A stretch of DNA of 64,000 bases, taken from NCBI RefSeq assembly GCF_026210795.1, contig NC_089449.1:2356001-2420000 (forward strand), read 5' to 3'. A model generated the notes under the pieces. That model was not told the origin of the DNA. It did no database searches and saw only the letters and a list, made by a program, of their open reading frames with translations. Positions 46,545-57,500 of this stretch are shown here, piece by piece. The first letter of the stretch is position 1, and each line of letters starts with the position of its first letter. The translations under genes were made by a program, and so were the position numbers. The stretch comes from Rhizophagus irregularis. Its lineage: Eukaryota > Glomeromycota > Glomeromycetes > Glomerales > Glomeraceae.

Positions 46545-46740
46545 AATAATTTATATGAAAGGTTTTAGAAGAAATAAAAGAAGTATATGGTATACATTGG
46601 TGTCAACCTTGTAATACTAAAAGATTTAAGGAAATCTTTAAAAAATTGGCCTAGTGGAGATTGTTCTCCAGAAAAAATTCGTACTCATACCAAATTTGAT
46701 TCTGTACTTATACTACACTATACCCTTTATGAAAACCTGT
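46545..46740 (+). pseudogene. Relic of a kinase N-terminal segment
   Basis: The fragment VYGIHWCQPCNTKRFKEIF, followed after a one-base frame change by NWPSGDCSPEK, parallels the WCRTCNAEHFRQNFKNWTSGN segment of the kinase at 4.0 kb. Nothing of the kinase domain follows before 47 kb. It lies between the two giant kinase genes. Confidence 0.55.
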
Positions 46741-47119
46741 AATTAATAATAAAATGTTATTGTTGATTGATTGTAATTGAAATTATAATTTTAATCGTTT
46801 TGGCGCGACTACTCCGCATTTTTTTTTATTATTTATAAGGATTACGTTAGCTCGCAATTAAATGTAATGCCAAATACCAAAAGACTTTAAATTTTGTGTC
46901 ATTATTTAATGAAAATATTTAGTATATATATATATTTTTTATAATCTATAAGAATCACGCTTAAATGTGTATTTATGCACATTAATAATACTTGGGAATA
47001 AAACAAATATTTTTGGTTGGCGTTTAATGTTGAAAAACAAATGCATATGATTATTATACATTTATAAAATCAGAATCATGTTCGGTATTAACCCAGCTGC
47101 ATGTAAAGAAGTTTTTTTA

Positions 47120-47777
47120 GGCGGCTCTTACCTCCCCTGTAATAAACCATGTGATTGATGATCAATCACGTTAAACTTAGTTAAATTTTAAATTTTACTG
47201 CGCCATTCGTTAATACACGCCACTTGAACTAGTATTTTTTTTAATCTAATCAAAGCTTCATTATTTCTTGAAAGATATTTCTACCACATCCTGCTGAATA
47301 TAAGTTTCAAAGATGTTCAAACATTTGTAAAATTTCAAGGCTACGTATTAGTAAAGAACTCATAAGGATCGACATGATGAATTGAAAAATATCACCTTAC
47401 ATTGCGATCGAGGTGGTGTTTACAATAACTCTTTGGGTCTTACTAAAAAAACACGCCAAGTTATAAAAACACAACTGTCCTTTGAATTATATGCTAGGCA
47501 TAATGATTTATGGCACTTAGAAATTCGCAATGCAAATCATAATTATAACTTTTCAGAAAAACACATCAGGATATCCAATTGCTCGTCAACTTACAGAGCA
47601 GCAGCAAGAAACTGTTACAGCAATGATAGTTGTTGGGTCACGTCCTCGAGAAATTTTATCAACCGGCTTAACGAATGATGCAGTACAATTTAATAAGTTT
47701 AACGTGATTGTAGATCATCAATCACAGGGAAGGGGGGTACGAATAACAAAAGTGAGGGGTACGAATGACAGCCGCTA
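47120..47777. mobile_element. Inverted-repeat element carrying a FAR1/MULE fragment
   Basis: TGTGATTGATGATCAATCAC followed by GTTAAACTTA (47150-47179) pairs with the right-hand segment at 47694-47726, interrupted by a 3-base insertion. Outside this pair both ends carry a GCGGCT word (47121 on the left; complement AGCCGCT ending 47777), suggesting the true termini. The interior holds the FAR1-like coding relic. I found no matching 8-11-bp target duplication. It is either a deleted MULE or a non-autonomous element that captured the fragment. Confidence 0.5.
47300..47680 (+). pseudogene. FAR1-type DNA-binding domain fragment of a MULE transposase
   Basis: KFQGYVLVKNS (about 47333-47365) is followed by ITLHCDRGGVYNNSLGLTKK (47387-47446), an NHNYNFS-like block (47530-47560) and, after a frame change near 47555, SGYPIARQLTEQQQETVTAM...PREILST (47562-47670). 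The CDRGG...SLGLT and NHNH-H order is typical of the WRKY-like FAR1 zinc domain at the N-terminus of MULE transposases, as remembered from this lineage. The catalytic part is absent. Confidence 0.65.
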
Positions 47778-47779
47778 AT

Positions 47780-48540
47780 TTATACAATAGTTTAGTAATA
47801 CCATCAAGATGTTTTGTCCACATCTAGATCGTCTATTATGAAAGGTGCAACTCCCTAATTAAGTAATCCTTTACGTAATTGAAAAAAAATTCTTGGCGAA
47901 GTTTTAAGTTCTAATTTAAAGTTATTGCGACAAAATGGTAGATCATCATATTTGTGTGGTGGACACCAACCAATTGGGCCAAGGAACTACGGCAAGATCA
48001 CAAAATGCAAATAATTCGTAACTTTAAAGAATCATTCAGGAAGGTTTAAATTCATTCTCAGAATGAAAATAGAATCTTTACAGGAAAATTAAGTTCGTAA
48101 TTTGTAATCAGTAAAAATAATGACAATTATTTATTATTGTTCTTATAGTTCATTTAGTTTAACCCATTTTTATTCTTGTCAATCGCGAAACATCTATTAC
48201 GCCTACAAAATTCTGAAACTCGCGTAACATTTTCGGGAAAACTTATCCTAAAAAATTGTAAATATTTGCAATAGCTTGATAAAAATTGTTTTTCCGAAAT
48301 ACTGAAATACAAATAATAAATATCGTTATTTATTTTCTATTTTCGATTTTTCGAAAGTTCTACTTCTTTTTTTTTTGCCATACCTTCGAATAGTAAAATA
48401 TTATAAATAATATGTTAAATCTTTAGAGTAAAAATTTCCCCCTTGAATATTATTATTCGATTATTTGTTGCAAATATAAAATTAAATTTTGTGATACAAG
48501 TACGTGTAGTACGTTTCAATAGCAATTTCAATACTCACGT
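47780..48540. other. No gene; 5' flank of the second giant kinase gene
   Basis: AT-rich DNA with no credible frame. The promoter of the gene at 48552 should lie near the 3' end. An AATATTATTATTCGATT stretch and a TACGTGTAGTACG imperfect palindrome (48500-48513) are present, but I cannot assign a function to either. Confidence 0.35.
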
Positions 48541-48551
48541 GATAAAGAATC

Positions 48552-51500
48552 ATGAAAATTTCGTTTATTCCTTTTAATGACGGCATCATTCCTTATAATG
48601 ACGGCACCAATTCATTTAGTGAGTGTAATACCTGCAAAAATGAATATTCTTTGACGTTATCAAAACAAAAATATTGTAAAATTTGCTTAATTGAGTATGT
48701 TGAAAATTTGAATGATAATAATACATACTTGGATATACACATACGCACAAAAAAATCTCAATGTATTGAACATGAACAAGGAAGCAAGGACTTATATACA
48801 TTAAATATTAAAAACTGGTGTAAAAGTTGTTCTGAAATTTTACACTTCAATCAAATTGTTACGAATGACAAATCACCTAATGCATCTTTTTATAAGATGA
48901 ATTATGAAATACAAAATAATATAATTAAATGTAAAGTTTGTAGATATGAACAAGATTTTTTAAATAGTGTTGAGTTTAGTTTGTGTCCACGTTGTTATCC
49001 AATTTCTTCTGAGTGGATAGAATCATCTTTTATAAAAAAACGTATTCCGATACTTTATCTACCTTTTTGGGATGCATCTGGTCGTTGTATAGCTTGTTGG
49101 CAGTACTTAGAATTTAAATCTGACAGTCAAAAATGGTGTTCGCGTTGCCTTATCATTTATATAGGGTGTAGACATTGTTTATCAACAAATATTATTTTTG
49201 GATTAACGGAACTGTCTGAATGTAGAAAATGCAAAAGAGCCATTACTATTGATATCATAAATGTTGATAACAATTTAAAAGATTTACTTATCTTTGCAAG
49301 AATCATCAACATTAGCAATCATTATCGGATCGTTAATTATAAGAATAATCCCGACCAAAAATCTAATTCTGTATACACCTTTATACGAAAACTTGGATAT
49401 CATCACTACCAATATAAGGATATACATTTAAATGCAATTAGGCCAATAATTAATGAGGATATATGTTACTATTGTAAAAAAAAATATTCTACCACGCTTT
49501 TATTTGAGCAAAAATATTGTAAAATTTGTTTGTATTGGTATTTGAAAGAATTATCTCGTAAAAATATGCGCCTAGAATTGCAAATAAGTACAAATAAAAA
49601 CAAATGTTTTGAACACATTAAACCTAGAAATTTTGGTTTTTTTACACAGAATATCCAAGAATGGTGTATGAATTGTTCTGAGATCATATACTTTAAACAA
49701 ATAATTACAAAATTATCATTTGATACAAATTATTACCAAAATAAATTGGTTGAATTTGAAAAGAAATGTAATTTAAGTGAACGTCAAAGACGTCAAAGTA
49801 ATTCTGAATTTGAATTATTAATTTCATATGAATGGATAGAATCAACTTTAACTGGAAACCCCATTCCAATTCTTTACTTACCATGGTGGAATGATGATGA
49901 TGAACAATGCATTGTTTGTAAACATATTATATCTTCAGAAGAACCTCTTTTCAAGAAATCCGATGATAATAAAAAATTAGGTGATTATCAAAAATGGTGT
50001 TCAAATTGTTTTACAATCTATACCGGATGTAGATATTGCTTAACAACAAATATTATTTTTGGATTTACAAATCAAATTCAATGTAAAAAATGTAAAAAAA
50101 TATCATTTATTATCATTAACACCAAAAATATTGAAGAAAATCTTATAAAAATAAATACTGATAATCATGATAATCATAAGGAGATCGTTGATTATGTTAA
50201 TAATAATAAAACTAGTATTAATCCATTAAAAATATACAATTTTATAAGTAAACTTAAATATTTTGATTCAAAATATATTAATTTAAAAAATAATGAAGAC
50301 CTTTCTATACCAATCATATTTATTCCTCTTGATAATAATGAGAATATATGTTATTATTGTGGAAATAGATATTCTGTAACCCGTTTGTTTAATCAGAAAT
50401 ATTGTAGATATTGCCTATATTGGTTTACAAAGTTTACAACTAAAAATATGATAGGCGTACATAGAGTTACAAAAAGTATACAATGTACTGAACATGAATC
50501 AAGAAATTTGGATTTTTGTACACAAAATATCTTAGAGTGGTGTATGAATTGTTCTGATATTTCATACTTTAAACAAATTGTTACACAATATTCTTTTGAT
50601 ATGAAAAAACAAATTGAAATAACCCATAATGAAAATTGTATTCTATGTGGAAAACCAATTTATTCTTTAATGTGTTCGAATTGTTATTCAGTTTCTTCTG
50701 GATATATAGAATCAACTTTAACTAAAAAGACTATTCCAATTCTTTATTTGCCATGGTGGGATACTTTTAGTAATTGTATAGCATGTAAACAGAGCTTTGA
50801 ATATAAATCTGATTGTCAAAAATGGTGTTCCCGTTGCTTTATAATTTATAATAGTTGTAGGTATTGTTTAAAAACAAATATTATTTTTGGATTTACAAAT
50901 CAATCTCAGTGTATAGAATGCAAAAGAGTGGAACCTATTAGTATTAATGGAAATAATAATATAGATGAATTTCTTAATTCTACAATCGATACTAATGATG
51001 AGATTGCTAATTATATGAAGAACGCTGATAAAGATAGCAATCCATTAAATATCTATAACTTTATTAAAAATAAACTTGACATCTTTAAGAATATAAAAAT
51101 GATTAAATATTCCGAAACTGAAGGTTTGAAGGCAATAGCTAAAGGAGGATTTGGTACTATTTATAGAGCAACTTGGAAAATAAACCCAACAAGGAAAGAA
51201 ACTGTTGCAGTGAAAAGATTTTCGAATTCTCAAAGTATTAGTAAAAATTTTGTTAACGAGGTAAATAAGATTCATTTAAAATTATTTCTATTATTTTTTA
51301 CTATTTTATCAGATTAGAATATCATTTTAAATGAATTGTTAATATATATATATATATATTTTTATTAGTTAAAATCGTTTAATCAATACCAAAATAGATT
51401 TGAACATATTATTAAATATTATGGTATTACACAAGATCCTAAGACGAAAGACTATATGATAATAATGCAATATGCAAATGGAGGTGATTTATGTAATTAT

Positions 51501-52606
51501 TTACGTGAAAATTTTACAAATATTACGTGGGGAGACAAACTAGTTATTATACTGGAAATTTCAAGAGGGTATTTATTTATATTTTTTATTTAATTACAGT
51601 AAGCTTTTAAATAATTATTATATGTAAACTAAATAATTTTTCATTTATAGACTTGATTGCATTCATAAAGAAAATTTTATACATAGAGATTTGCATAGTG
51701 GAAATATATTGTCAGTTAAATCACGTAATTACTCTATAAATTATAAATGGTATATCGGAGATTTAGGGTTATCACAACCCGCAAATATTATTTCAAATGA
51801 TGAAATATATGGAGTGATACCTTACATTGCCCCAGAAGTATTTAATGGTAAAGCATTTTCAAAAGAATCTGATATTTATAGTATGGGTATGATTATGTGG
51901 GAATTAACTACAGGTCGTAAACCTTTTTCCGATATTGAACATAATACTGAACTTATTCTTAAAATTGTTGACGGAAAACGACCTGAAATTACAAAAGATA
52001 CCCCTGATTGTTTTGCAAAGTTAATTAAAAAGTGTTGGGATCCTGACCCCTTAAAAAGACCTCACATAAAAGAAATTCGCAAAACTATTGCTTTATGGGT
52101 ATATATGAAAAATAATATTTTATGCCCATTTATTAATCAAGACGAGAAAGTAGAAGTTATTGAAAAATTCGATCAAGCTGAAAAAATGCGATTGGAATTA
52201 ATAAAGGAAAATAAATTTGGTTCTGAATCTGATGCGAGCTCTCATCCTGGAGCTATTTTTACTAGTAGATTATTAAATTCATCTTCTATTATTTCATATT
52301 TAACAACTTCGAAACAAAGTATGTACTTTAATTTATCATGATCATTTAAATTATTTTTTTTATATCGAATACTGACTAATTCAAAACTGATTAATTTTAT
52401 TTTTTAACGCTCAAACTTTTTAAGAATTTCTATTTGGGTCATTAAGGCAACAATCTTCTGTACGTTCTAAAAACTCTAAAAGGTCTCATTCAGAATCGTC
52501 AACTGAAAGTCAACAGCGGCAAACAAAAAAATTAAAATTTTTTCTGAAAAAAGAAACAACTCCAGCTCTTAGTGGACGTCATTATCAGATGCTAGAAACA
52601 GTATGA
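48552..52606 (+). CDS. Giant cysteine-rich-repeat protein with C-terminal kinase (three repeats)
   Basis: Four exons by phase: 48552-51260, 51369-51568, 51651-52318 and 52425-52606, giving 1252 residues. Exon 2 is 200 bases, identical in length to exon 2 of the paralogue at 37623. Residues 1-840 carry three cysteine-rich repeats about 280-290 residues apart, with the same ordered motifs (KYCKICL, NIQEWCMNCSE, WIESTLT...ILYLPWW, QKWCS.CF.IY, C.YCL.TNIIFG). Kinase features are KGGFGTIYRA from 864, K888 in VAVK, HRDLHSGN at 981-988, DLG at 1007, and PYIAPEVF; all catalytic residues are present. The tail has HPGAIFTSRLL. It then ends with a unique Ser/Lys/Gln-rich exon (SKNSKRSHSESSTESQQRQ) unlike the paralogue's tail. 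No signal peptide is visible. Confidence 0.82.
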
Positions 52607-52609
52607 CAC

Positions 52610-53575
52610 ACACCTTAGCCAAAAATTTTTCAGAAAACTCTCCTTATTTAAAAGAAATTCGAATATGTAAATAGTTGAAATATTTTTCTAAATAAACAAA
52701 TATCTAATAATAACCAATGTATATATAATTATTAAATAATAAAATATATTTTTTTATGATGCACGTGAAATTTTAAGGACAGGATTGTGACAGATTATTA
52801 AATATCCAATGGTAAATAAAATAAATATTGAAAAATATATAAATAAATTCACTTCGGTTCAATATAAAAGTATTGTATTAACAATTTAGAAGCTTAGGTA
52901 AAAATTAAGTGGCATATAAGGTAAAACGAAGACTTACACAAGAAATAATGATTGATGCGAATTAAATCAACCAGTCATTATCAACTTGCAACGTGAGTGC
53001 ATACGCATGTACTGTACATTATACAGTACGGTCTCTTCGCGGTCTAATTACCAGGATGATAAATGAAATTATGAATTATAATGCCAATCATACCAAGTAA
53101 GTCATGTGCTGATCGGACGTTGTCTACCTGAGTGAAATCTGAGTCTTCTTTTTAGAATCCAAAAAGGCTTTGACATGGAGAGCCGACCATTTTTAACATT
53201 GGAAGGAATTTCGTCAGACATTATTTTATAGATCTGGCAAAAAAATAATACAATTAAAAAAAGAAAAATCCTTAGTATGAGATCAAGCTGCGCAGCGTGT
53301 CTCATTTGGAACTGATTTCTTCTCGTATATGACGCTTCTTGTCATAGAAGTTTTGTCTGGTCGCTCAAAGATGGGGTTTACCACATCGGACTAAGCTAAT
53401 ACATATTATTAATAGATATAAACGAAAAAAAGAACAAAGGCTATGCCTACGAAGTAAATTTTATTATTTTTATTTAACAAGAAATAGAATAACTAATAAA
53501 ACGAAATGAATGAGTAGCAGATTGTTTCAAGGGAGGAATCACTCGAGCCCTAACCCATAAAATGAGAGTTCCTTC
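52610..53575. other. No clear gene
   Basis: AT-rich 3' flank of the kinase, then a GC-richer patch from about 53100 to 53400. A 67-residue minus frame (53102-53305) has a hydrophobic segment near its start and ends MSDEIPSNVKNG...RQRPIST. It resembles nothing I can name, and its start context is poor, so it may be part of a dispersed repeat. Confidence 0.3.
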
Positions 53576-53579
53576 CCCG

Positions 53580-53945
53580 CTACTCATTATTTCGTACCCA
53601 TACACTAATCTTATCTAATATTTTACTATGAGAGTTATTCTTTTTATAGAAATTCTTCACAGTTTGCGCACAAATCTTTCCTATACTATAATCATTTATT
53701 TCAACAATCTGTTTAAAACGAGACCAAATATCATATGAAACACCCTCAGATGATATATTGGACGAAGAATTATCAGATGAAATAATCGATTCCGTTTCAT
53801 TTTGTTTTTTGGCAGTCTCAGACTGAGCTGTGCTCATGAAGTAATTATCTCTATTTGCTTCTTCACGTCGTCTTTTTTCTTCATAGAGATTATTAACGAT
53901 TTGCTCGATATTATTAATTCTATCGAGGATGCTTTGCGCCTCCAT
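53580..53945 (-). CDS. Small hydrophilic coiled-coil protein
   Basis: The first ATG of the frame is at 53943-53945 (MEAQSILDRINNIEQIV), giving 121 residues; the open frame continues upstream through GTG at 53972 without an ATG. Residues 4-35 form a likely coiled coil (ILDRINNIEQIVNNLYEEKRRREE). A Ser/Asn/Gln-rich linker follows, then a compact C-terminal part with SYDIWSRFKQIVEINDYSIG, an aromatic/basic segment and WVRNNE. It is intron-free and AT-biased like its neighbours. I recognise no family. Because the frame stays open upstream, it could be the 3' part of a transposon-type gene. Confidence 0.4.
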   Translation of the reverse strand: MEAQSILDRINNIEQIVNNLYEEKRRREEANRDNYFMSTAQSETAKKQNETESIISSDNSSSNISSEGVSYDIWSRFKQIVEINDYSIGKICAQTVKNFYKKNNSHSKILDKISVWVRNNE

Positions 53946-54251
53946 GACATTTCGAAGAAAGGCTAAAGCCACTTCGTGGGTTTCACCCAGAAATATAATC
54001 CATTACTTTCTTGATATATATATTATTATTACATAATTTATTGGACCATGCATTATATAATAAATCAATTTACAAAAGTGCGTGAATTTTTTCACATGAT
54101 CACATAATTTTTTTATTTTCTGAAGAACTATTGAAAGATCAATGTTACGATTTTGGGATTATTATGACTTTGAAAATTTCTATGCAACAGGTACAGTATA
54201 CTTTTAATTACTCAATTGAAAAAAAATCCTGAGACGCAAGTGCTGAGACGC

Positions 54252-55955
54252 TCATTCTTCGTCATCGTTATCTTGGTCAATTCCCTCAGCTTTCACTTCA
54301 TCTTTCACTTCATCCTGTGGTGCCAACATACTGGCTTGCGATTGGAGGATGCGGACAATGATGGAAATCACTTCCTTCGCCTCACGCATGTCTCCTCCGA
54401 ATGCACAGACATACAGCTTGGAAATCTTTATGGTAGGGTTCTCTGGTAAACCGGACCAAAGGATGAATCGCCATCCTATTCCAGCTGACACGATGCCGCA
54501 AATTATTGGGGGGTTAGTGATTGACTCGTCGAGTTTACGTTTACGTTTCTAAATAGCGATGTGTCAGCCAAACAGCCCAAAATGAGCAATTAAACAAAGT
54601 CGATAAAGCCAAGTACCTCCGCCGCGGTATGAAGCTGCACAAGGATTTGTGCTATTCCTTTCTGGATTTCAATCATTTTGGCTTCCGAAATCAGAATTGC
54701 GAGATCTCGGCAATAGATAACATAGTCCAGGAGGCCATAGCCACGACTGCCGTCGAAATCTTCTTCAACAACCAGCCGCGTCGATGGATATTTCGACCTA
54801 ACTTTTGCAACTGCATCGACCATAAAAGGGTTAATATAATTACGTGCCGTAGCTTCGTTTGACGAAACTTCGTAATGAAATGCTGATGCAATTCTTTCGA
54901 GGTTGTCGATGAAGCGTCTCAGTTCTTGCCCGTTGAGCACAGTATCGGTTCCGAAGGTTGCATCTGTAGAGACACCAATATTGATCAGTTTACAAAGTAA
55001 GGCTGACCTTACAGCCGATTTCATAATGTACGGGACACAAATGCAGGAGAGACACTCGGAGAAACTCGGTAAAACCCAGAATAAGGTAAAAGTTATACCG
55101 TTAGATTCGGTGTGTCCTGTACATTATGAAATTAGCTGTAATAAAAACCTCAATACAATACCTATATCGAGCTCAGGAATTGCTTCAATTGCTGAATATT
55201 GGTCGTGCAAAATTTCCTTGAGCACATCTTTAGGTGTCCATTCAGCATACGGTTTTTTGCCTACAAGCCATACGTGTAAGAAAATGTTTAAGATGTTGGT
55301 AATATTAAAAAATCGACCAGACCTTTGATTCGAATCAATAAGGATATGACAATCTCTCTATCACAATTCGGATTAGTCTTTTTCATCAGGTCAGTGAATA
55401 TGAACTCTTCGTCGATGGTTTTCTTTTTTGTTTCCTGATCGACAAAGTATAACGCATTCCCGTCCTCTTGCAGACGCTTGTACTTCTGTTTGGTTTTAAT
55501 AAGAAGCATGTACCAGACTCCAGTCGTGTGGGGAAGGCAAATTTCCGCTGGAGTACTAAGCAATCTGACTTTGACCACGACTATAAGGTCGGAGGCCAAG
55601 AGCAAGAATGAGTAAGGCATACTGTCCGAGCGTAAGAAATATGTACAAGAAAAAAAGACGTACTAGTGTTATCCGTCAGTGGATAGCGCACGACAAGTGG
55701 CTTTCCAGCTGACGTGTCCTGCTCCACAGCCTTAAGCGTAGTATCGAGAAGAAGACTCTCGGTGCGGGCATCGAAGTTAAAGAACTCCAAGTCCAGATTG
55801 TTCTTTTGGGCCAGTTCGCTGAATCGGTTGACAAGTTGGGGTGCAAGATCTGATAAATTGGCATCTCTTTTGAGATTGAAGGTAATGTCGTCCAGTAGAG
55901 TTGGTTGAGGATATCCCTCAAGGAGAATCCAGAGAGAGTAGACTTGGTGAGACAT
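54252..55955 (-). CDS. Crinkler-type protein with ubiquitin-like header and PD-(D/E)XK-like domain
   Basis: Five exons on the minus strand: 55955-55664, 55580-55323, 55260-55162, 54963-54617 and 54548-54252, about 430 residues. The first three introns are phase 1 and the last is phase 0; the last donor could alternatively be at 54596. Residues 1-100 (MSHQVYSLWILLEGYPQ start) resemble the ubiquitin-like header of CRN/CR-type effectors. Residues 100-215 include the LPHTTGVWYM and KYKRLQEDG blocks. The C-terminal part has DGSRGYG (287-293), D296 and E-A-K at 310-312, an arrangement consistent with a PD-(D/E)XK restriction-nuclease-like core, then a WRFI...W block and an acidic tail. CRN proteins of this type are linked to nucleus-directed effectors or mobile elements. 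No signal peptide is visible. Base composition is GC-richer than neighbouring genes. Function is inferred from architecture. Confidence 0.72.
55018..55132. mobile_element. 115-bp inverted-repeat element inside an intron
   Basis: ATTTCATAATGTACGGGACACA (55018-55039) and the complement at 55111-55132 match with one mismatch in 22. The element sits wholly within intron 3 of the Crinkler-type gene. Removing it would leave an intron of about 83 bases, close to the other introns of that gene. Confidence 0.75.
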
Positions 55956-55959
55956 TGTG

Positions 55960-56360
55960 GAAGAAATGTGTATCTAAGCCACGTTTCACAGGTATCAATT
56001 TAGACAGCAGATCAGATGATCACCTCATTCACCCGTCATGACCTATAAAAGGCTGAAAGATCGGACCAACCCCCCTAATTAGTCAACCTTATTTTTGGTC
56101 ATGCACGACCAATCATTTTCTAGTTGTTAAAAATGCGCCTTATTGTTTTACAACTCAACGGAAAAAGAAGCAAGAAGAAAAACGCTAGTCGTAAATTTCG
56201 AGCGGGTCAAATGATATTTGTAACGTGAGTTAGAAATATGACTGCAGATTTCGCTAAGGAAAGATATTTTCATTGTACCGTACTTTGGAAATAAATAGGT
56301 TTTGAAAGAACTGTTGAGTGAGTATCCACAGTGAAGCGAGAAAAAACTATCACAATTCGC
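55960..56360. other. No gene; 5' flank of the Crinkler-type gene
   Basis: Slightly GC-richer DNA that should contain the promoter of the minus-strand gene starting at 55955. I see no frame or repeat of note. Confidence 0.35.
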
Positions 56361-56754
56361 TCCAACCCTATAAGAAATATGTATACGGAAAGGATACGTT
56401 TTGTATACATTTTATGTACGTTTCTATAGATTCCGTATACAAATTCCGTATATTTAATAAGCAATTCATTTTTGAAAAAACTAATGTATAAGAAAATGTA
56501 TACGGAAAAAATTAATCATGCGGAATGTATACGGAATTTTTAAACTTAACGGTTAATATATTTAGAAGATAATTTTACAAAAATTCCGTATCATAACACG
56601 AGATCACATGATTGTTTATTGTTTTGTTATGATACGTTTTTTGATTTTATATAAACCCTTACTTTGATGAGTTTGATCTTCCGATCTTCCTTTCTGTCTT
56701 TCCTTTCCTTTCTCTTTCTCTTGTCTTATTTTTGTTATTTTTTCTAAATTTTTC

Positions 56755-57030
56755 TTCTTACTTCGTCACCCCCTTTTAAAAACAAATTTTTTTTTTTTCG
56801 TACCTCACTTTAAAAAAATTTTTTTTTCGTCACTCTCCTTTGAAAAAAAATTTTTTTTCGTCACTCCCTTAAAAAAAAATTGTTTCTTTTATTCCCACTC
56901 TTCTTTTTTTTAAAAAAAATTTTTCTATTTCCTCTTTATAAAAAAATTTTTATTTTTCTAACTTTGACGTCCTCCCTTTAAAAAAAATTTTTTTTTAACT
57001 TTCCTAACTTCGTTATCCCTCTTTTTAAAA
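56755..57030. repeat. CGTCACTCCCTTTAAAAAAATTTTTTTT minisatellite
   Basis: Six or seven units of about 40-55 bases combining CGTCAC(C/T)C(C/T)C(C/T)TT, an A-run and a T-run. The A-run/T-run pairs are self-complementary, so each unit can form a small hairpin. It lies inside the element at 56366-57859. Confidence 0.6.
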
Positions 57031-57099
57031 TAATATTTTTTTTGGTTTATTCTTTATTCCCCTTTCTTCTTTATTTATATTTAATTTCATAGGCCAGCA

Positions 57100-57500
57100 G
57101 ATTTTTTTTGTGAGAATATTCATTCTTTTTTGTTGATCAGTTTGGGAGTCCTTTTCTTTTTGTAGGATGATTCAGGATTTTTTTTCTTTTTTTAGGTCAG
57201 TTCAAATTTTCTTGTTTTTTTGTAGGTTGGGTTCAGATTCTTTTCTTTTTGTAGGTTGTTTCAGTTTTGTTGCTTCAGAGTCTTCTTTTTTTGTAGGTCA
57301 GTTTTGGATTTATTTTGTTGTTTTGGTTTCTTTTTCATTAGACGCCTCATAATTCTTTCTTTTATGTAGGTCAGACATTCTGGAGTTCTCTTTCTTTTTT
57401 TGTAGGAATGCTGACCTTTGGTGACTTGGACGATTGCAGATACTATATGAGGGGGGGTTTTGTTTCCAATTTTTTTTTTGTTCTTTTAGGTTGTTTGACT
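57100..57500 (+). repeat. Array of TTTTTGTAGGTCAGTT units
   Basis: Seven or more units of about 40-60 bases. Each has a T-rich tract, TTTTGTAGG or TTTTTAGG, then TCAGTT(C/T) and TC(A/T)G. On the plus strand every unit looks like a strong 3' splice acceptor. Open frames at 57167-57352 and 57408-57596 follow from the repeat and are rich in Phe, Leu and Val; I do not call them genes. Confidence 0.55.

Noticed and set aside
54216-55328. Several plus-strand frames of 64-141 residues
   Set aside because: They are antisense to exons of the Crinkler-type gene, which explains the coding-like composition.
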